A stretch of 64,000 nucleotides of DNA from JANOBD01 sp031411495 (GCA_031411495.1 JANOBD010000022.1:1-64000), one strand, 5' to 3'. Positions 36,668 through 46,320 are shown, counted from the stretch's first letter. Notes: generated by a model not told the origin, from the sequence alone. Program-made: numbers and translations.

Positions 36668-39600
36668 TCACTCGCTGGCGATCGGGAAGATCAGAAGCGA
36701 ATCGGTCGAGAGATCTTTCTCCGGCGTCACCTGGCTTCGATCGACAACGAACGAGCTTCGGCGTTCTGCAACCAGGCGCGTGTCGGTCGCCTGCGTCCAG
36801 CCTGTGACGCCGGGTCGATAGCTCCATGCCTGCACGGTGACGTACACCGTGTAGACATCCGAACGCGTCGAAATCAGGTTGCTGATGCGGGTGAGGTTGC
36901 GCATCTCGAACTGGTAGTCGCTATTGGGCTTGTTGCCCCCCGCGAGATCGCCGAGGGTCTGAAGCTGGGGCGAGGTTGGAATCGCCGGCCGGGTGCCCGC
37001 GCCGTCTCGCACGCTGGCGATGCTGGCGAGATCGAAAATGGATTCGAACCCGTACGGTTCCGCCGCCGCGTTGGCCAGGAGATTGCGTTGAGTCACGATC
37101 GCGTCAACGACGGTACTGATGTTGGCAACGTTTGCAGCCGTCACCACGCCGGTATCCGGATCGACGACGCTCGCGAGCATCCGCAGCACCGGCCGCGGCG
37201 CGGTGTTGATGTTGATTTTGCCTTGAAGGAGCGCTGTGGACTCGTTGAGCCCCGGCGTGTTGGGAAGTCGCACGCCCTCGCGCAGGTAGGCGGCTCCATC
37301 GACGCTGATCCACGGGACCTGCGTGGCGTTGACCGTATCTAGGGTTCCGCCGTTGATCCCGCGTACGGGTCCGCCGTTGCCCACATAGGCGAGCTTGTCG
37401 GTGGCGGTGGCGGTTTCTTCCGTCGAGCCGTTGGGCAACACCACGACTTTCGGCACATCCGGGAAGAAGTCGTGCATCGGCGCCTGCCGAGCCGTCACGA
37501 AATCCAGCAGATCCTTCGCCCACGCCGTGCTGGCTTGCCGCGGGTCCGACCGGCCGATGCTCGGGTTGGCTTGTGCGACCAGCGGTTCCGGTTCGGCGAG
37601 GAACGCATCCATCGAGAGCGAGTTCTCTTCGAACAGCGTGTAATTGGCGCCCGCCACTCGGAAGATCTGGTACGCGCCGATGAACGGGATGTCGAGCACA
37701 TCGCCATCGCGCGCGAACGGCGAGCCGAAGGGGAATCGATCGATCGGGTGCCGCGCCGGATCCGGTTTGAAAGACTGCACCTGTATCGGCTCGGCGAGGA
37801 TCGGAATGTTCGGATCATCGCCTGCCGGCGCCGGCGAAATCGGGACGATCGGCTCATACGAATTGAGCGTGTGGGCGCCGTCGGTGTAAACGCCCTCTGC
37901 ACCCGCGATTGCCGACGCGGCCGTGCCGGCATACATCTTCCAAGCCGGATTGGTGTTCGGGCCGGTCGGTCGGAGCATCGGGTCCGCCCCGTTCGCGTTT
38001 GCTGCGGGGACCGAGAAGTATTGCCCGCCGTACACACAGCGCCAGCGATCACTCGCCCGCGTCGGGTCGGCCGGGTCGCAGTTCATCCTACGATACTGAA
38101 ACTGCACCGGATCGGTGTTGTTGGGCGCGACGACATAGCGCATGTCGATCGTTTCGATCGGCACCATCGTGAGCATCGCGTCGGGGTTTGCGACCGGGCC
38201 GGCCGTTTCAGAAAATGCCGCGATCGCGTTGTGGGTGATTTCCCCGTCAAAACGGCGGTAGCGCGCCATCACCAGCTCGTTTCCCCCACAGTCCCTCGCA
38301 AACTGCTGACCCGTCGTGGCGAGCGTTCCCAGGTATTGCAGTGGCGAACTGCCGACCGGCGGGTTCACCTGAGCGATCCCCGACGGCGGAACGGCGGCCG
38401 TCTGGATCACGGCGAAGCGTCCCGGCCCGAGCAGCGTGCTTCCGCCGCCGAGCGTCGCGCTGTCCAGGTGAATGACCGGAGTGCCCGCGACCATCGCCCG
38501 CGTGCCCGAATTGAGTGCGTTGCCCGAACGGCTCATCACGCCGATGTAAAACTGCGAGAGATCGATGTCGGTGTCATACGGATTGTAGATCTCGATCGCG
38601 ACGTACGTTTGCTCTCCACTGCCGGAACCATCGGCATCTGCCCACAGCACTTCGGTGATGAACGGCTGTCGTTCGGTACCGAACACGCGGGTGACGAGGT
38701 TGGTGGTCACCGAGCCGCGCACTTCCGGCTCGAGCTGCACGTCAAGCTCGGTGATGTCATCGTCGCTGTCGCGCATGTCGATCGCGTTGCACGCGGCGAT
38801 GGCGGAACGAATGCGCGCCATGTTGCGGCCACTGATCGAGTCGTCGCTGTTGGGATTGGTATAGCGCGTGCCCATGAGGAAGGCCGGCCCGGCTTCGACG
38901 GCCCAATCGCCTGCGCCGGCCCCCTGTGTCGGCGAGGTCGTCATCGCGCTCCAGAACGCGCGCCAGAGTTGGCGCTTGGTTCCGGTGGCGGCCGACACCT
39001 TTGCCGCGGGGTATTCACCGAACGGAGCCGCATCGAGATCGGGGACGGCCGTCGCCGGATAGACCGGCATGCCGATCGGCGGTTTGCCTGTCGCGTCGGA
39101 TCGGACTGGCGTGACGGTGCCTTCGCCGCTGTGAGTCGTCACTACCGATCGGATTGACCGCTGCAGATCGACCGCCTGGGCGCCGGATGGGAATGAACCG
39201 TCACCCGTGCTGCCGAAGAGCGCTGTGTCATAGCGGAAGTAATTCGGCGTCGTCGGCGGCGAGGCGGCGCGCAGGCCGTCGAGGTTCTTCGTCCACTCGA
39301 ACCACAGATAGACCTGGTCCGGCGGGAACCACTTCCAGCTCGCATCGGTGCGGCCGGTGAAGTTCGGCGTCGAATCGCGAACCGACAGCTGCAGCGCAGT
39401 CTCGACCGCGCTGGCCGGAATCTCCGGATTCAACAGCGTTCCGCCTTTGTCGTTCAGCGATGCGAGGTCGCTGGTTCCCGGCGTGGTGATCTTGGCGATC
39501 TTGCCTGCGCCTGCGGCGGGGCCGTAGTACCAGCCGAGTGGCAGCGCCGGCCGCTTGAGCACCTGCTGCTCCAGCACATCGCCGAAGCTGCGGAACACGT

Positions 39601-40948
39601 ACGAGTTGCCGTTCGTAGTCGGCGGGACGGGGCTCATCGGCGCGAGAAAGCCCTTCGTCTGCGCGGTCGCGATTTGGCGCATCTGGTCGAACACCGCGCC
39701 GCCGACGGGATCACTCGACAGTTCGGGGAATCGCATGTCGACGTATCGCCGAAGCTCTTTCTGCGACGGGATGTAGGTGTTGGCCTGCCCGGTGTAGATC
39801 GCGAGCGCTTCCTGAATGAGTTCGATCAGACCGACGTTGCTGCGGAAGAAGCCGAAGTTCGGGCCGACGATGTTGGGATCGACGCCGACGCGCGTGTTCT
39901 TAGCGATCTGCTCGCGCGTTTCGCCGGGGAAATCGGTGTGCGGGTCGGTGTCGGACGAGTCTGAATCGCCCGACTGCATCTTGGTCGAGAAGTCGGCCGA
40001 CATGCTCAGCGCGGTGCCGAGGTTGATCTGCGAGCTGTTGTCGACCAACCGGTACGCGTAGTAGTAGATCACGCCGTTCTGCTTATCGACGTACTGGTCG
40101 ATGCCGGTGGCGCCCGGGTTGATCAGGATGGGGATGAGGCCCGAATCGTTGATGCCGTCGCCATCCGCGTCGCCGCCGATCGCGAAGCCGGTGGTATCGG
40201 GGAAACCAGACACGACCGCAGACACGTCGTAGCCGGGATAGGTGCGATTGGTCTTGCTCGCGTTCTGCGCGGTCATGCGGACCGCGCCGAGCGGCCGATC
40301 GACGCGCGCGGTCGCGGGAATCGCGATGGGCGACGTCCCGTTCACGTAGCGCGGGTCGGCGAAGTTCGGCTGAAACTCGATCGCGCCGGAACTGGACTTG
40401 TCGGCGATCGGCGCGGACATCCACGGCCACTTCACCTTCTTCGGCGTGCCGGTCTGCGCGATCTCGGGAAGCGTGCTCGAGAGCCACGGGTCGCTCTTGC
40501 CCGGGGCATCGTAATCCTTGTAGTACTGCGTCGGACCGACCGGCCCGGTCTGGCGGAAGAAGAGCCGGCGAGCGGCGGGCGAGACATTGGCGTTGTTCAG
40601 GAGTGCGTTCAGGTCGCCATTGTTCTGCAGATTCACCAGGTCGGCGACGAGGATTTTCTTCACATGCTCCTGCGAGGCGCTGTAGACCTGGTCCAGCGTC
40701 TGGCGATTGACCAGCAGCGGCGCGTTGGCGTTCGGGCCGGCGCCGCGGCCGCGGATGGTGATCAGGTCGGCCCGCGTCGTCGCGAGGTACGCCGTTCCCA
40801 TGATCGCCAGCAACACCAGCAGCACGACGACGAACACGAGGATGATGCCCCGGCGTTCACGACGGCGGAACCGGAGCAGCGGCGGCGTGGCAAACGCCTT
40901 GCGGCCGCGGGTCGATGCGTTCTCGGATGGGGTCTTGGCTTGATTCAT
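36668..40948 (-). CDS. Giant GspK/PilX-like minor pseudopilin
   Basis: Protein of 1426 residues at the end of the pseudopilin operon. The N-terminus has a basic stretch (RFRRRERRGIILVFVVVLLV) then a single membrane helix resembling PilX/GspK starts rather than the FTLIE type. Near the C-terminus, LLQGKININTAPRPVLRMLA followed by an inter-helix region with IVTQRNLL matches the 'INVNTAP' helix-hairpin-helix-like part of GspK. A calcium-type motif GGDADGDGINDSG is present at about residue 270. GspK is normally near 330 residues, so more than a thousand are extra and unrecognised, rich in Gly/Asn/Pro/Thr. GspK usually caps the pseudopilus tip, so this may be a large extracellular tip structure (inference). 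Confidence 0.75.
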   Translation of the reverse strand: MNQAKTPSENASTRGRKAFATPPLLRFRRRERRGIILVFVVVLLVLLAIMGTAYLATTRADLITIRGRGAGPNANAPLLVNRQTLDQVYSASQEHVKKILVADLVNLQNNGDLNALLNNANVSPAARRLFFRQTGPVGPTQYYKDYDAPGKSDPWLSSTLPEIAQTGTPKKVKWPWMSAPIADKSSSGAIEFQPNFADPRYVNGTSPIAIPATARVDRPLGAVRMTAQNASKTNRTYPGYDVSAVVSGFPDTTGFAIGGDADGDGINDSGLIPILINPGATGIDQYVDKQNGVIYYYAYRLVDNSSQINLGTALSMSADFSTKMQSGDSDSSDTDPHTDFPGETREQIAKNTRVGVDPNIVGPNFGFFRSNVGLIELIQEALAIYTGQANTYIPSQKELRRYVDMRFPELSSDPVGGAVFDQMRQIATAQTKGFLAPMSPVPPTTNGNSYVFRSFGDVLEQQVLKRPALPLGWYYGPAAGAGKIAKITTPGTSDLASLNDKGGTLLNPEIPASAVETALQLSVRDSTPNFTGRTDASWKWFPPDQVYLWFEWTKNLDGLRAASPPTTPNYFRYDTALFGSTGDGSFPSGAQAVDLQRSIRSVVTTHSGEGTVTPVRSDATGKPPIGMPVYPATAVPDLDAAPFGEYPAAKVSAATGTKRQLWRAFWSAMTTSPTQGAGAGDWAVEAGPAFLMGTRYTNPNSDDSISGRNMARIRSAIAACNAIDMRDSDDDITELDVQLEPEVRGSVTTNLVTRVFGTERQPFITEVLWADADGSGSGEQTYVAIEIYNPYDTDIDLSQFYIGVMSRSGNALNSGTRAMVAGTPVIHLDSATLGGGSTLLGPGRFAVIQTAAVPPSGIAQVNPPVGSSPLQYLGTLATTGQQFARDCGGNELVMARYRRFDGEITHNAIAAFSETAGPVANPDAMLTMVPIETIDMRYVVAPNNTDPVQFQYRRMNCDPADPTRASDRWRCVYGGQYFSVPAANANGADPMLRPTGPNTNPAWKMYAGTAASAIAGAEGVYTDGAHTLNSYEPIVPISPAPAGDDPNIPILAEPIQVQSFKPDPARHPIDRFPFGSPFARDGDVLDIPFIGAYQIFRVAGANYTLFEENSLSMDAFLAEPEPLVAQANPSIGRSDPRQASTAWAKDLLDFVTARQAPMHDFFPDVPKVVVLPNGSTEETATATDKLAYVGNGGPVRGINGGTLDTVNATQVPWISVDGAAYLREGVRLPNTPGLNESTALLQGKININTAPRPVLRMLASVVDPDTGVVTAANVANISTVVDAIVTQRNLLANAAAEPYGFESIFDLASIASVRDGAGTRPAIPTSPQLQTLGDLAGGNKPNSDYQFEMRNLTRISNLISTRSDVYTVYVTVQAWSYRPGVTGWTQATDTRLVAERRSSFVVDRSQVTPEKDLSTDSLLIFPIASE

Positions 40949-41001
40949 GACTGTTCAATTCTTCGTGATGTCTGGTGCCGTCGAACGGGCATTCTGTCTA
41001 A

Positions 41002-41036
41002 ACCGCCCACCGTCCACCGCCGGCCGCCCACTGATT
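41002..41036. repeat. 7-bp tandem array, unit near ACCGCCC
   Basis: ACCGCCC, ACCGTCC, ACCGCCG, GCCGCCC, ACTGATT, in the gap between the GspK-like and GspJ-like genes. Confidence 0.65.
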
Positions 41037-41042
41037 CCGCGC

Positions 41043-42890
41043 TCACTTCACCTTCACCGGGAAGACGTATTCCTGCGTCACCGGCTCGGCGAGCCGGCCC
41101 TTGGGGTCGGCGATTTCGATGACGAACCGGATCATCTGCGGCACGGAGTAATACGTCTCCGTCCCGACGACCGTCCCGGTCTTGAACTCATTCGGCCCCC
41201 AGACGCAGACGTAGCTGGTGTCATCGGGATCGCCGGCCGGCTCGGTGAAGACCTTCAGGTAGTCGGCATTGGAGCCGGAGGTAATCGGCGGGATATGCGT
41301 CTCGAATGCGCTCGACGTCGGTTGCGAACCCGAACCGTTGCGGGTCCCGGCGAAGTCGCAGAGCGGAATCACATCCGGCGAGGTCAGCCGCGCCGCGTTG
41401 CCCGGGCCGGGAATCGTGCCGTCGTTGTCGACATCGCGCGGCATGCCGTACCAGCGCACCTGGCGGACGTTATTGACGATGACGAAGTCGACGATGCCAT
41501 CGGGAGTGGCCGCGCCGCCAGCGGGCGCGCCGGTCGCCGAGTTCTGGGTGACGAAGTCCCCGGCGAACTCGACGATGAACTGTGTATTGCATTCGGCAAG
41601 GAGGTGTTGCCGCTGACCCATGCTCCGTGCATCGAACTGTAAATTCCCAGCCGTGCTCGACATCGCCGAATACGGATTGACGATAAAACGATCGACCCAG
41701 GACGAGTTGAGCGTCGAGTGCCATTCGCTGCCTGCGGCGGGCACACTGGTGGTGTCCGTGTCCACCATGAACTCGCAGCGTTTGCGAAGCTCTTCCAATC
41801 CTGCGCCAAACACGTCCGAGCGCGCTCCGAAGACCGCCGTCTGCCCGGTGCCGCCGCCAACGACATCTTTCATATCGACGATCTGATTGATGTTCGCCGA
41901 AGGCTTGTAGCAGTAAATGAGCGAGGCGATGTTCAGGGGTGTGAGGGTCGGCCGGTTATTCGACGCCGTCATCAAGGGACTGACATCGGTGGGCGCATCC
42001 CAGTTGCGCCGCGCGAAAAACACGGGCTTCGTGACATCGCCGCCGGCAACGATTGTTTTGTACTTGTACATCTCTGTCGGAGTAGTTGCCGCGCCGACAG
42101 ACGCTGAGTTGTAGTAATCCTCGGGTTCGATCAAGAGGTTCTGCACGCGCCCGAGCATGAACTGTTCGGCGAATCGGTTGTTCTTGTTCTGTTCGGGAGT
42201 ATTCGTCGGCGTGAGGAAGCTTCCCGGGTGACCGTGCCCGCGGGAGAAGCCCAGGCTCGCCGGATTGCCATCGAACACGCGGAGTTGCGCGTACTGAATG
42301 TACGCCGCATCCGAGTTCACGCCGTCGTCCTGGTAGGTCGCCGTCGTTACGCTGCCCGTCTGCGTCTTGAAGTCGCCGAGGCCGAAGAAGCCGATCGTAT
42401 CGGTGCGGAAGTTCCGGAGGCCGTATTCGTAGAGCGGAAGCGTGCGCTGCGTCACGCCGTCCGAATCGCGAACCGTTCGAATGGCCGTCGATGCCGCTGG
42501 CGTGAGGTTGGACGCGGTCAACACCGGCGGATTGATCGCGCCGTTGTAGTCGGCCTGGTTCCGATACGTTGCGATGCGGAAGTTGGAGATCGTGAGAAAC
42601 GGCGCGCCGCGATACTGGCTGCTGGGAAGCACCAGCGGCGCCATGCCGCTGTTGTTGTCGCTGCTGTCGATGTTGCCGGTCGCGCTGTAGCCGAGGAAAT
42701 CGTTGCTCAGCGCCTGCTGGATGGCGCGGTGCGCCCGCAGCGCCTGTGAGACGCCCTGGCCCTTGGAGATCGTCGAGCTGGTCATGGCGAAGATGCGGCT
42801 GATGCCGACGAGCAGGAACGAGATCAGCGCCAGCGCGATGAGGATTTCGGTGAGGGTAAAGCCGGGCGACTTGTAGCGGGTTCGGATCAT
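41043..42890 (-). CDS. Type II secretion/type IV pilus-like pseudopilin (GspJ/PilW type)
   Basis: Pseudopilin of 615 residues. The leader MIRTRYKSPG is followed by FTLTEILIALALISFLLVGI, with Gly at -1 and Glu at +5 for prepilin peptidase processing. The 'TEILIALALISFLLVGISRI' helix and the following SSTISKGQGVSQALRAHRAI resemble PilW/GspJ minor pseudopilins, but the 580-residue body is much longer than usual (GspJ about 200) and not recognised. The start at 42890 is supported by a GAAGAGG purine stretch upstream. It follows the GspI-like gene in the operon. Confidence 0.8.
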   Translation of the reverse strand: MIRTRYKSPGFTLTEILIALALISFLLVGISRIFAMTSSTISKGQGVSQALRAHRAIQQALSNDFLGYSATGNIDSSDNNSGMAPLVLPSSQYRGAPFLTISNFRIATYRNQADYNGAINPPVLTASNLTPAASTAIRTVRDSDGVTQRTLPLYEYGLRNFRTDTIGFFGLGDFKTQTGSVTTATYQDDGVNSDAAYIQYAQLRVFDGNPASLGFSRGHGHPGSFLTPTNTPEQNKNNRFAEQFMLGRVQNLLIEPEDYYNSASVGAATTPTEMYKYKTIVAGGDVTKPVFFARRNWDAPTDVSPLMTASNNRPTLTPLNIASLIYCYKPSANINQIVDMKDVVGGGTGQTAVFGARSDVFGAGLEELRKRCEFMVDTDTTSVPAAGSEWHSTLNSSWVDRFIVNPYSAMSSTAGNLQFDARSMGQRQHLLAECNTQFIVEFAGDFVTQNSATGAPAGGAATPDGIVDFVIVNNVRQVRWYGMPRDVDNDGTIPGPGNAARLTSPDVIPLCDFAGTRNGSGSQPTSSAFETHIPPITSGSNADYLKVFTEPAGDPDDTSYVCVWGPNEFKTGTVVGTETYYSVPQMIRFVIEIADPKGRLAEPVTQEYVFPVKVK

Positions 42891-42970
42891 GGTTGCCTCT
42901 TCACAAACGATTCGTGGCGTCCAGCGGCGTGGCACGGGGCTGCCTTACACAATCCCGGAAATCTTCCCGT

Positions 42971-44062
42971 TTACTGATCCAGCGTCATCTCGAACTGGAG
43001 CAGGCCGATGTCCTGCGCGACGCCGGAATACGACCCGCCGCCGGAGGCGCTCGTCGGGTCCAGCGCCGGCTTGCCGATGATCCAGGCGGTGGCGCGGTCG
43101 CTCTGGTTCAGGCCCTGGATTTCGCTCGGCGCGCCGGATGCGCCCGGATCGAGCGTGTAGTCGGGGACGTCGTCGGAGGTGCCGGCGATGCCGTCGGCGC
43201 CCAGTTCCAGCGGCTGGAGATCGAAGTCGGGACTCAAATCCCACAGGCCCGTCTGGCCATCGACTTTCGATGCGAGGCGGAAGACCCGGCCGTTGTTGCG
43301 GAAGCTGATCTGCGGCTCGGCGGTCGTGGCGTTGTCGCTGTTCTGTTCCCGGATGACGACATACGCGCCCGGCGCGGCCATCGGCGGATCGACGGCGGTG
43401 CCCTTGTTGGTCGCTCCGAAAAACTGGATTCGATCCGGATCGGCGCCGCCTTCGATCACGCGCACCGCGAAGAGGTGCGGGCCGTTCGGCTTGGCGGTCA
43501 CGTTCTTGTCGGTCGCGTTATTCAGGGTCGTTTCATTTGCGAGGGTGCCGGCCTCGTATTGTTTCGTGAACTCGTTGCCGGTGATCCGCATCGCGATGAT
43601 TCGCACCTGGATGACATTGCCCGCCGGGTCGCGCCGGTAGAAAGGCAGCCACTGGACGGACGGATCGGAGGACATCACGCGGCTGAGTTTGTAGTTGGCG
43701 AGGTTCGCGGGGGTTGCCGGCGTCACCGCAGCCACCTGCGGGACCGAGGTTGCCGGCTGCATGAGGCCGGCCTTATCCGCGTCCGCACCGGTCGGCAGGA
43801 ACGCATTCTTCCCCCCGACGCGCGCCACGGCCTTGATGTACGCATAGCCCGCTTCGGCGGCGCTCTTGCCGGCGATCTGGTCGCGGGTCTGCGCGGTCTG
43901 GCTGATCGCCACCGGCAGCATCGCCGCGAGCATGATCATGCCGATGCCGAGGATGATGATCGCGAAGAGGACTTCGACGAAGGTGAAGCCGCGGCGATGG
44001 TTGACGGTCGACGGTCGGCGGTCGACGGTGCAGAGGGTATCTTGCGGAGTTCGATTCATCAT
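42971..44062 (-). CDS. Pseudopilin (GspI/PilV type)
   Basis: Pseudopilin of 363 residues. Mature helix FTFVEVLFAIIILGIGMIML with Gly at -1 (HRRG) is typical of GspI/PilV ('EVLFAI.ILGIGMI.LAAM'). The leader before the cleavage site, TVDRRPSTVNHRRG, is encoded by a 7-bp repeat array. Body not recognised; it includes NNRIPQ-free, Asp/Pro-rich loops and no obvious enzyme motif. Start uncertain: 44062 or the adjacent ATG at 44059, with a GAGG upstream; an in-frame start at 44122 would put the N-terminus inside repeat sequence. Confidence 0.8.
   Translation of the reverse strand: MMNRTPQDTLCTVDRRPSTVNHRRGFTFVEVLFAIIILGIGMIMLAAMLPVAISQTAQTRDQIAGKSAAEAGYAYIKAVARVGGKNAFLPTGADADKAGLMQPATSVPQVAAVTPATPANLANYKLSRVMSSDPSVQWLPFYRRDPAGNVIQVRIIAMRITGNEFTKQYEAGTLANETTLNNATDKNVTAKPNGPHLFAVRVIEGGADPDRIQFFGATNKGTAVDPPMAAPGAYVVIREQNSDNATTAEPQISFRNNGRVFRLASKVDGQTGLWDLSPDFDLQPLELGADGIAGTSDDVPDYTLDPGASGAPSEIQGLNQSDRATAWIIGKPALDPTSASGGGSYSGVAQDIGLLQFEMTLDQ
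43999..44030. repeat. 7-bp tandem array in the GspI-like leader
   Basis: GGTTGAC, GGTCGAC, GGTCGGC, GGTCGAC, then GGTGC; encodes TVDRRPSTVN just before the prepilin cleavage site. Confidence 0.8.
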
Positions 44063-44078
44063 CTCATTCAACCTCATC

Positions 44079-44141
44079 CTGCTGCCCACCACACACTGCC
44101 TACTACTTCCTGCCCACCGCAAACTGCAAACCGCTCACTCC
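44079..44141. repeat. 7-bp tandem array between two pseudopilin genes
   Basis: Nine degenerate heptamers (CTGCTGC, CCACCAC, ACACTGC, CTACTAC, TTCCTGC, CCACCGC, AAACTGC, AAACCGC, TCACTCC). It ends over the stop codon of the gene at 44135. Confidence 0.65.
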
Positions 44142-45391
44142 GTCTCCGATAGCGAACCGCTGAAACGATTGACCATGATCGGCACGGTGTTGTTGGCCAG
44201 CCAGTTCTCTTCGGATTGTTCGTCGTTGAAGACGGACGTCGGGTAGTCGGTCAGCGCCGGCGACGTGCTGTTGATGAAGTACGTGTTGCCCGCGCCGCCG
44301 CCGTAGACCCAGTCGGCCTGGCTGGTGGTGAGACCGTTGTTTGAATAGGCGCGGAACTGCGTGTCGTTGTAGAGCGCTACGCCGACGCCGGAGAGGAGCC
44401 CGATGGCATCCGTCTGAAGATCGAGATATCCGCCGAGCGTGGTGGTCTTCGGGAGCGTCATGTCGCGGAGAACGAGTCGGCCCTGCGGATCGAAGAGGAC
44501 GATGCCGGTGCGGACGTAGCGATCGGCGTACACGTTGCTGTTGGAGCGCGACGTCGGCTGGATGATGACCTGTAAGCCGATGCCTTTTGGCAGGAGTTGC
44601 TGTTCGCTCTGGCTGTACTGGCTGATGACCTTGCCGGAGGAGATGACCCAGGTGGCGTTGCCGTATTTGCCGTCGGTCGATTCGGAGGCATTACCCAGGC
44701 CGGCGGAGTACGTGGTGATGGTGCTGGCGCCGCGCGGCGATCCGCCCGGACCGGCGCGGGGCGGGCGATTGCCTGCGGTGTTGGACGACGTATTGGTGCG
44801 TTCGGCGCGCCACAGTTTTACTGCCGGGCGGAAGTTGCCGATGTAGCGTCGCGGGTCGGTGTATGTGTTGGTGACGCTCGCCGGATAGCTCGACGCGTCG
44901 AACGCAGAGTTCGCGTCCGAGATCATTCCGATGACGCGGTCAGCGCGGGTCCGGTCGGAGGTGTTGCCGTCGTTGTTGGGGTCGAGGTTGCCGGTGTTGT
45001 AGGTCACGCCGGGCATCCACGCCTTGTACTTTTCATACGGGTCGGGGTCTTCGAGGGTGGTGTCGCCGACCAGGACGATGGCCATCGCGGTGCGCTCGGT
45101 GGCGGGATCGACGTAGAAGAGCACGCCGGCGGTTTTGCCTTCGTTGATCGCGATGGTCCGCGCCTGCCCGATGTAGGCGGCGACCTGGTTCTGCGCGGCT
45201 TCGACCGAGCGGCTGCCCGAGAGCGCGTTATAGACCGGCACGCCGAGCGCGGCGATGAGCGTCACGATGCCGAGCACGACGAGGATTTCGATCAATGTAA
45301 ATGCCGAATGCCGAATGCCGAATGCCGAATGACGGACATCGCGGGATCGGCCCGGAGCGGAGAATGGAAGTTGATGGATTCGTGTATTCAT
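44135..45391 (-). CDS. Pseudopilin (GspH type) with repeat-derived leader
   Basis: Pseudopilin of 418 residues. The helix FTLIEILVVLGIVTLIAALG is standard, but the residue before it is Ala rather than Gly. The leader ends RHSAFGIRHSA, a seven-residue repeat encoded by CCGAATG-type heptamers that run right up to the codon for Phe+1. The next part, VPVYNALSGSRSVEAAQNQV, resembles GspH/FimT ('a..f..dl..AR..Ai...') with QARTIAINEGKTAGVLFYVD. Start uncertain: ATG 45391 or 45412, both of which lie inside a second heptamer array. Neither has a good ribosome site. Confidence 0.75.
   Translation of the reverse strand: MNTRIHQLPFSAPGRSRDVRHSAFGIRHSAFTLIEILVVLGIVTLIAALGVPVYNALSGSRSVEAAQNQVAAYIGQARTIAINEGKTAGVLFYVDPATERTAMAIVLVGDTTLEDPDPYEKYKAWMPGVTYNTGNLDPNNDGNTSDRTRADRVIGMISDANSAFDASSYPASVTNTYTDPRRYIGNFRPAVKLWRAERTNTSSNTAGNRPPRAGPGGSPRGASTITTYSAGLGNASESTDGKYGNATWVISSGKVISQYSQSEQQLLPKGIGLQVIIQPTSRSNSNVYADRYVRTGIVLFDPQGRLVLRDMTLPKTTTLGGYLDLQTDAIGLLSGVGVALYNDTQFRAYSNNGLTTSQADWVYGGGAGNTYFINSTSPALTDYPTSVFNDEQSEENWLANNTVPIMVNRFSGSLSETE
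45301..45335. repeat. 7-bp tandem array in the GspH-like leader
   Basis: Four perfect ATGCCGA units and one ATGACGG. On the coding strand it gives RHSAFGIRHSA in frame, immediately before the pilin helix. Confidence 0.85.
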
Positions 45392-45423
45392 TCGGCACTC
45401 GTCATTCGGCATTCGACATTCCC
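45389..45423. repeat. 7-bp tandem array over the GspH-like start codons
   Basis: CATTCGG, CACTCGT, CATTCGG, CATTCGA, CATTCCC. On the minus strand each CAT is an ATG; because seven is not a multiple of three, successive ATGs fall in different frames. Confidence 0.8.
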
Positions 45424-45426
45424 CGC

Positions 45427-46320
45427 TCAGTTCCCCTCGAACGAGTAGAGGTTGTCGTCGTGCGTTTCGAAGCTGCCGTCCGGGCCGGCGGAAACCCAGA
45501 AACAGCCCTTATCGGGGGCCTGGAGGGCGCGCTCGGGACGAGCGTTGTAGGTGACGCCGCTCACCGGCGGACCGCTGTAGCTGCCCGGCCCTCTCCAGTA
45601 TTGGAGAGCCGACTTGGAGTACATTTCGCCAAGGCCACCCAGCGTGGGGTCTGTCACGAGCGAATCACCTTGAGGGATGCGAACGTTCCCGTATACGAAC
45701 TCGATCTCGTTTCCCCACGGGTCGATTGGCACAGTGACATCGACGGTGTTCGCGTTACGCAGCGCCACGACGTTTTGAGTGTTGATATCGAGAAAGACCG
45801 TTTTTCGGAGAGTGGGCGGAAGGCTTTCGATCTGAGTCTTCGCACCGGCATTTGAACTCAGGTACCGGATGATCGAAGCCGTCTTGGCCTGGGCGGCGAG
45901 AAGCTTCGCGGAAACTCCACCCACCTTCGTTCCGGCATTCGCCGCGGTAATGTTGTATCGCGTTGGCAGAACGTTCCCGTAGAACTTATCCCCGGCCTTC
46001 ACATCGTCGATCGCAACCGCCTGGGAGAGCGCGGAGCGCATGATCTCCAGAACGGTGCGGGCCTGCTTTTCCTTCGCGTTGCCCCCGACATGCTTCATGC
46101 CGATGACGGTAATCGTCAGGAGCAAGGCAATGATCGCGATTACCGTGAGGATTTCGATCATGGTGAAGCCGCGTGCCGACGGAGTCACGGCGCGTGCCGA
46201 CCAAGTCGCGGCACGTGCCGAGGGAGTCGCAACACGCGAAGCCGCAGCAACGGCGCACGCCGATGACCGAGGGGTCGGCCGCGGCGGTCGGGTAAAGGGG
46301 GTGTGGCTATTCATGGGCAT
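45427..46320 (-). CDS. Pseudopilin (GspG type) with seven-residue leader repeats
   Basis: Pseudopilin of 297 residues (two nearby ATGs, 46320 and 46314). Processing site SARG|FTMIEILTVIAIIALLLTI has Gly at -1 and Glu at +5. The leader is unusually long and contains seven-residue repeats (TPSARAA, TWSARAV, TPSARGF) coded by 21-bp DNA repeats. The body has the GspG-like helix EKQARTVLEIMRSALSQAVA and IDPWGNEIEFVYGN, and ends CFWVSAGPDGSFETHDDNLY, a motif shared with three other pseudopilins of the operon. GspG-type proteins form the main pseudopilus rod. Confidence 0.82.
   Translation of the reverse strand: MPMNSHTPFTRPPRPTPRSSACAVAAASRVATPSARAATWSARAVTPSARGFTMIEILTVIAIIALLLTITVIGMKHVGGNAKEKQARTVLEIMRSALSQAVAIDDVKAGDKFYGNVLPTRYNITAANAGTKVGGVSAKLLAAQAKTASIIRYLSSNAGAKTQIESLPPTLRKTVFLDINTQNVVALRNANTVDVTVPIDPWGNEIEFVYGNVRIPQGDSLVTDPTLGGLGEMYSKSALQYWRGPGSYSGPPVSGVTYNARPERALQAPDKGCFWVSAGPDGSFETHDDNLYSFEGN
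46172..46255. repeat. 21-bp tandem repeat in a GspG-like leader
   Basis: Three 21-bp units beginning CGTGCCGA (46172, 46193, 46214) and a degenerate fourth. The length of 21 keeps the frame and yields seven-residue peptide repeats. Confidence 0.75.
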
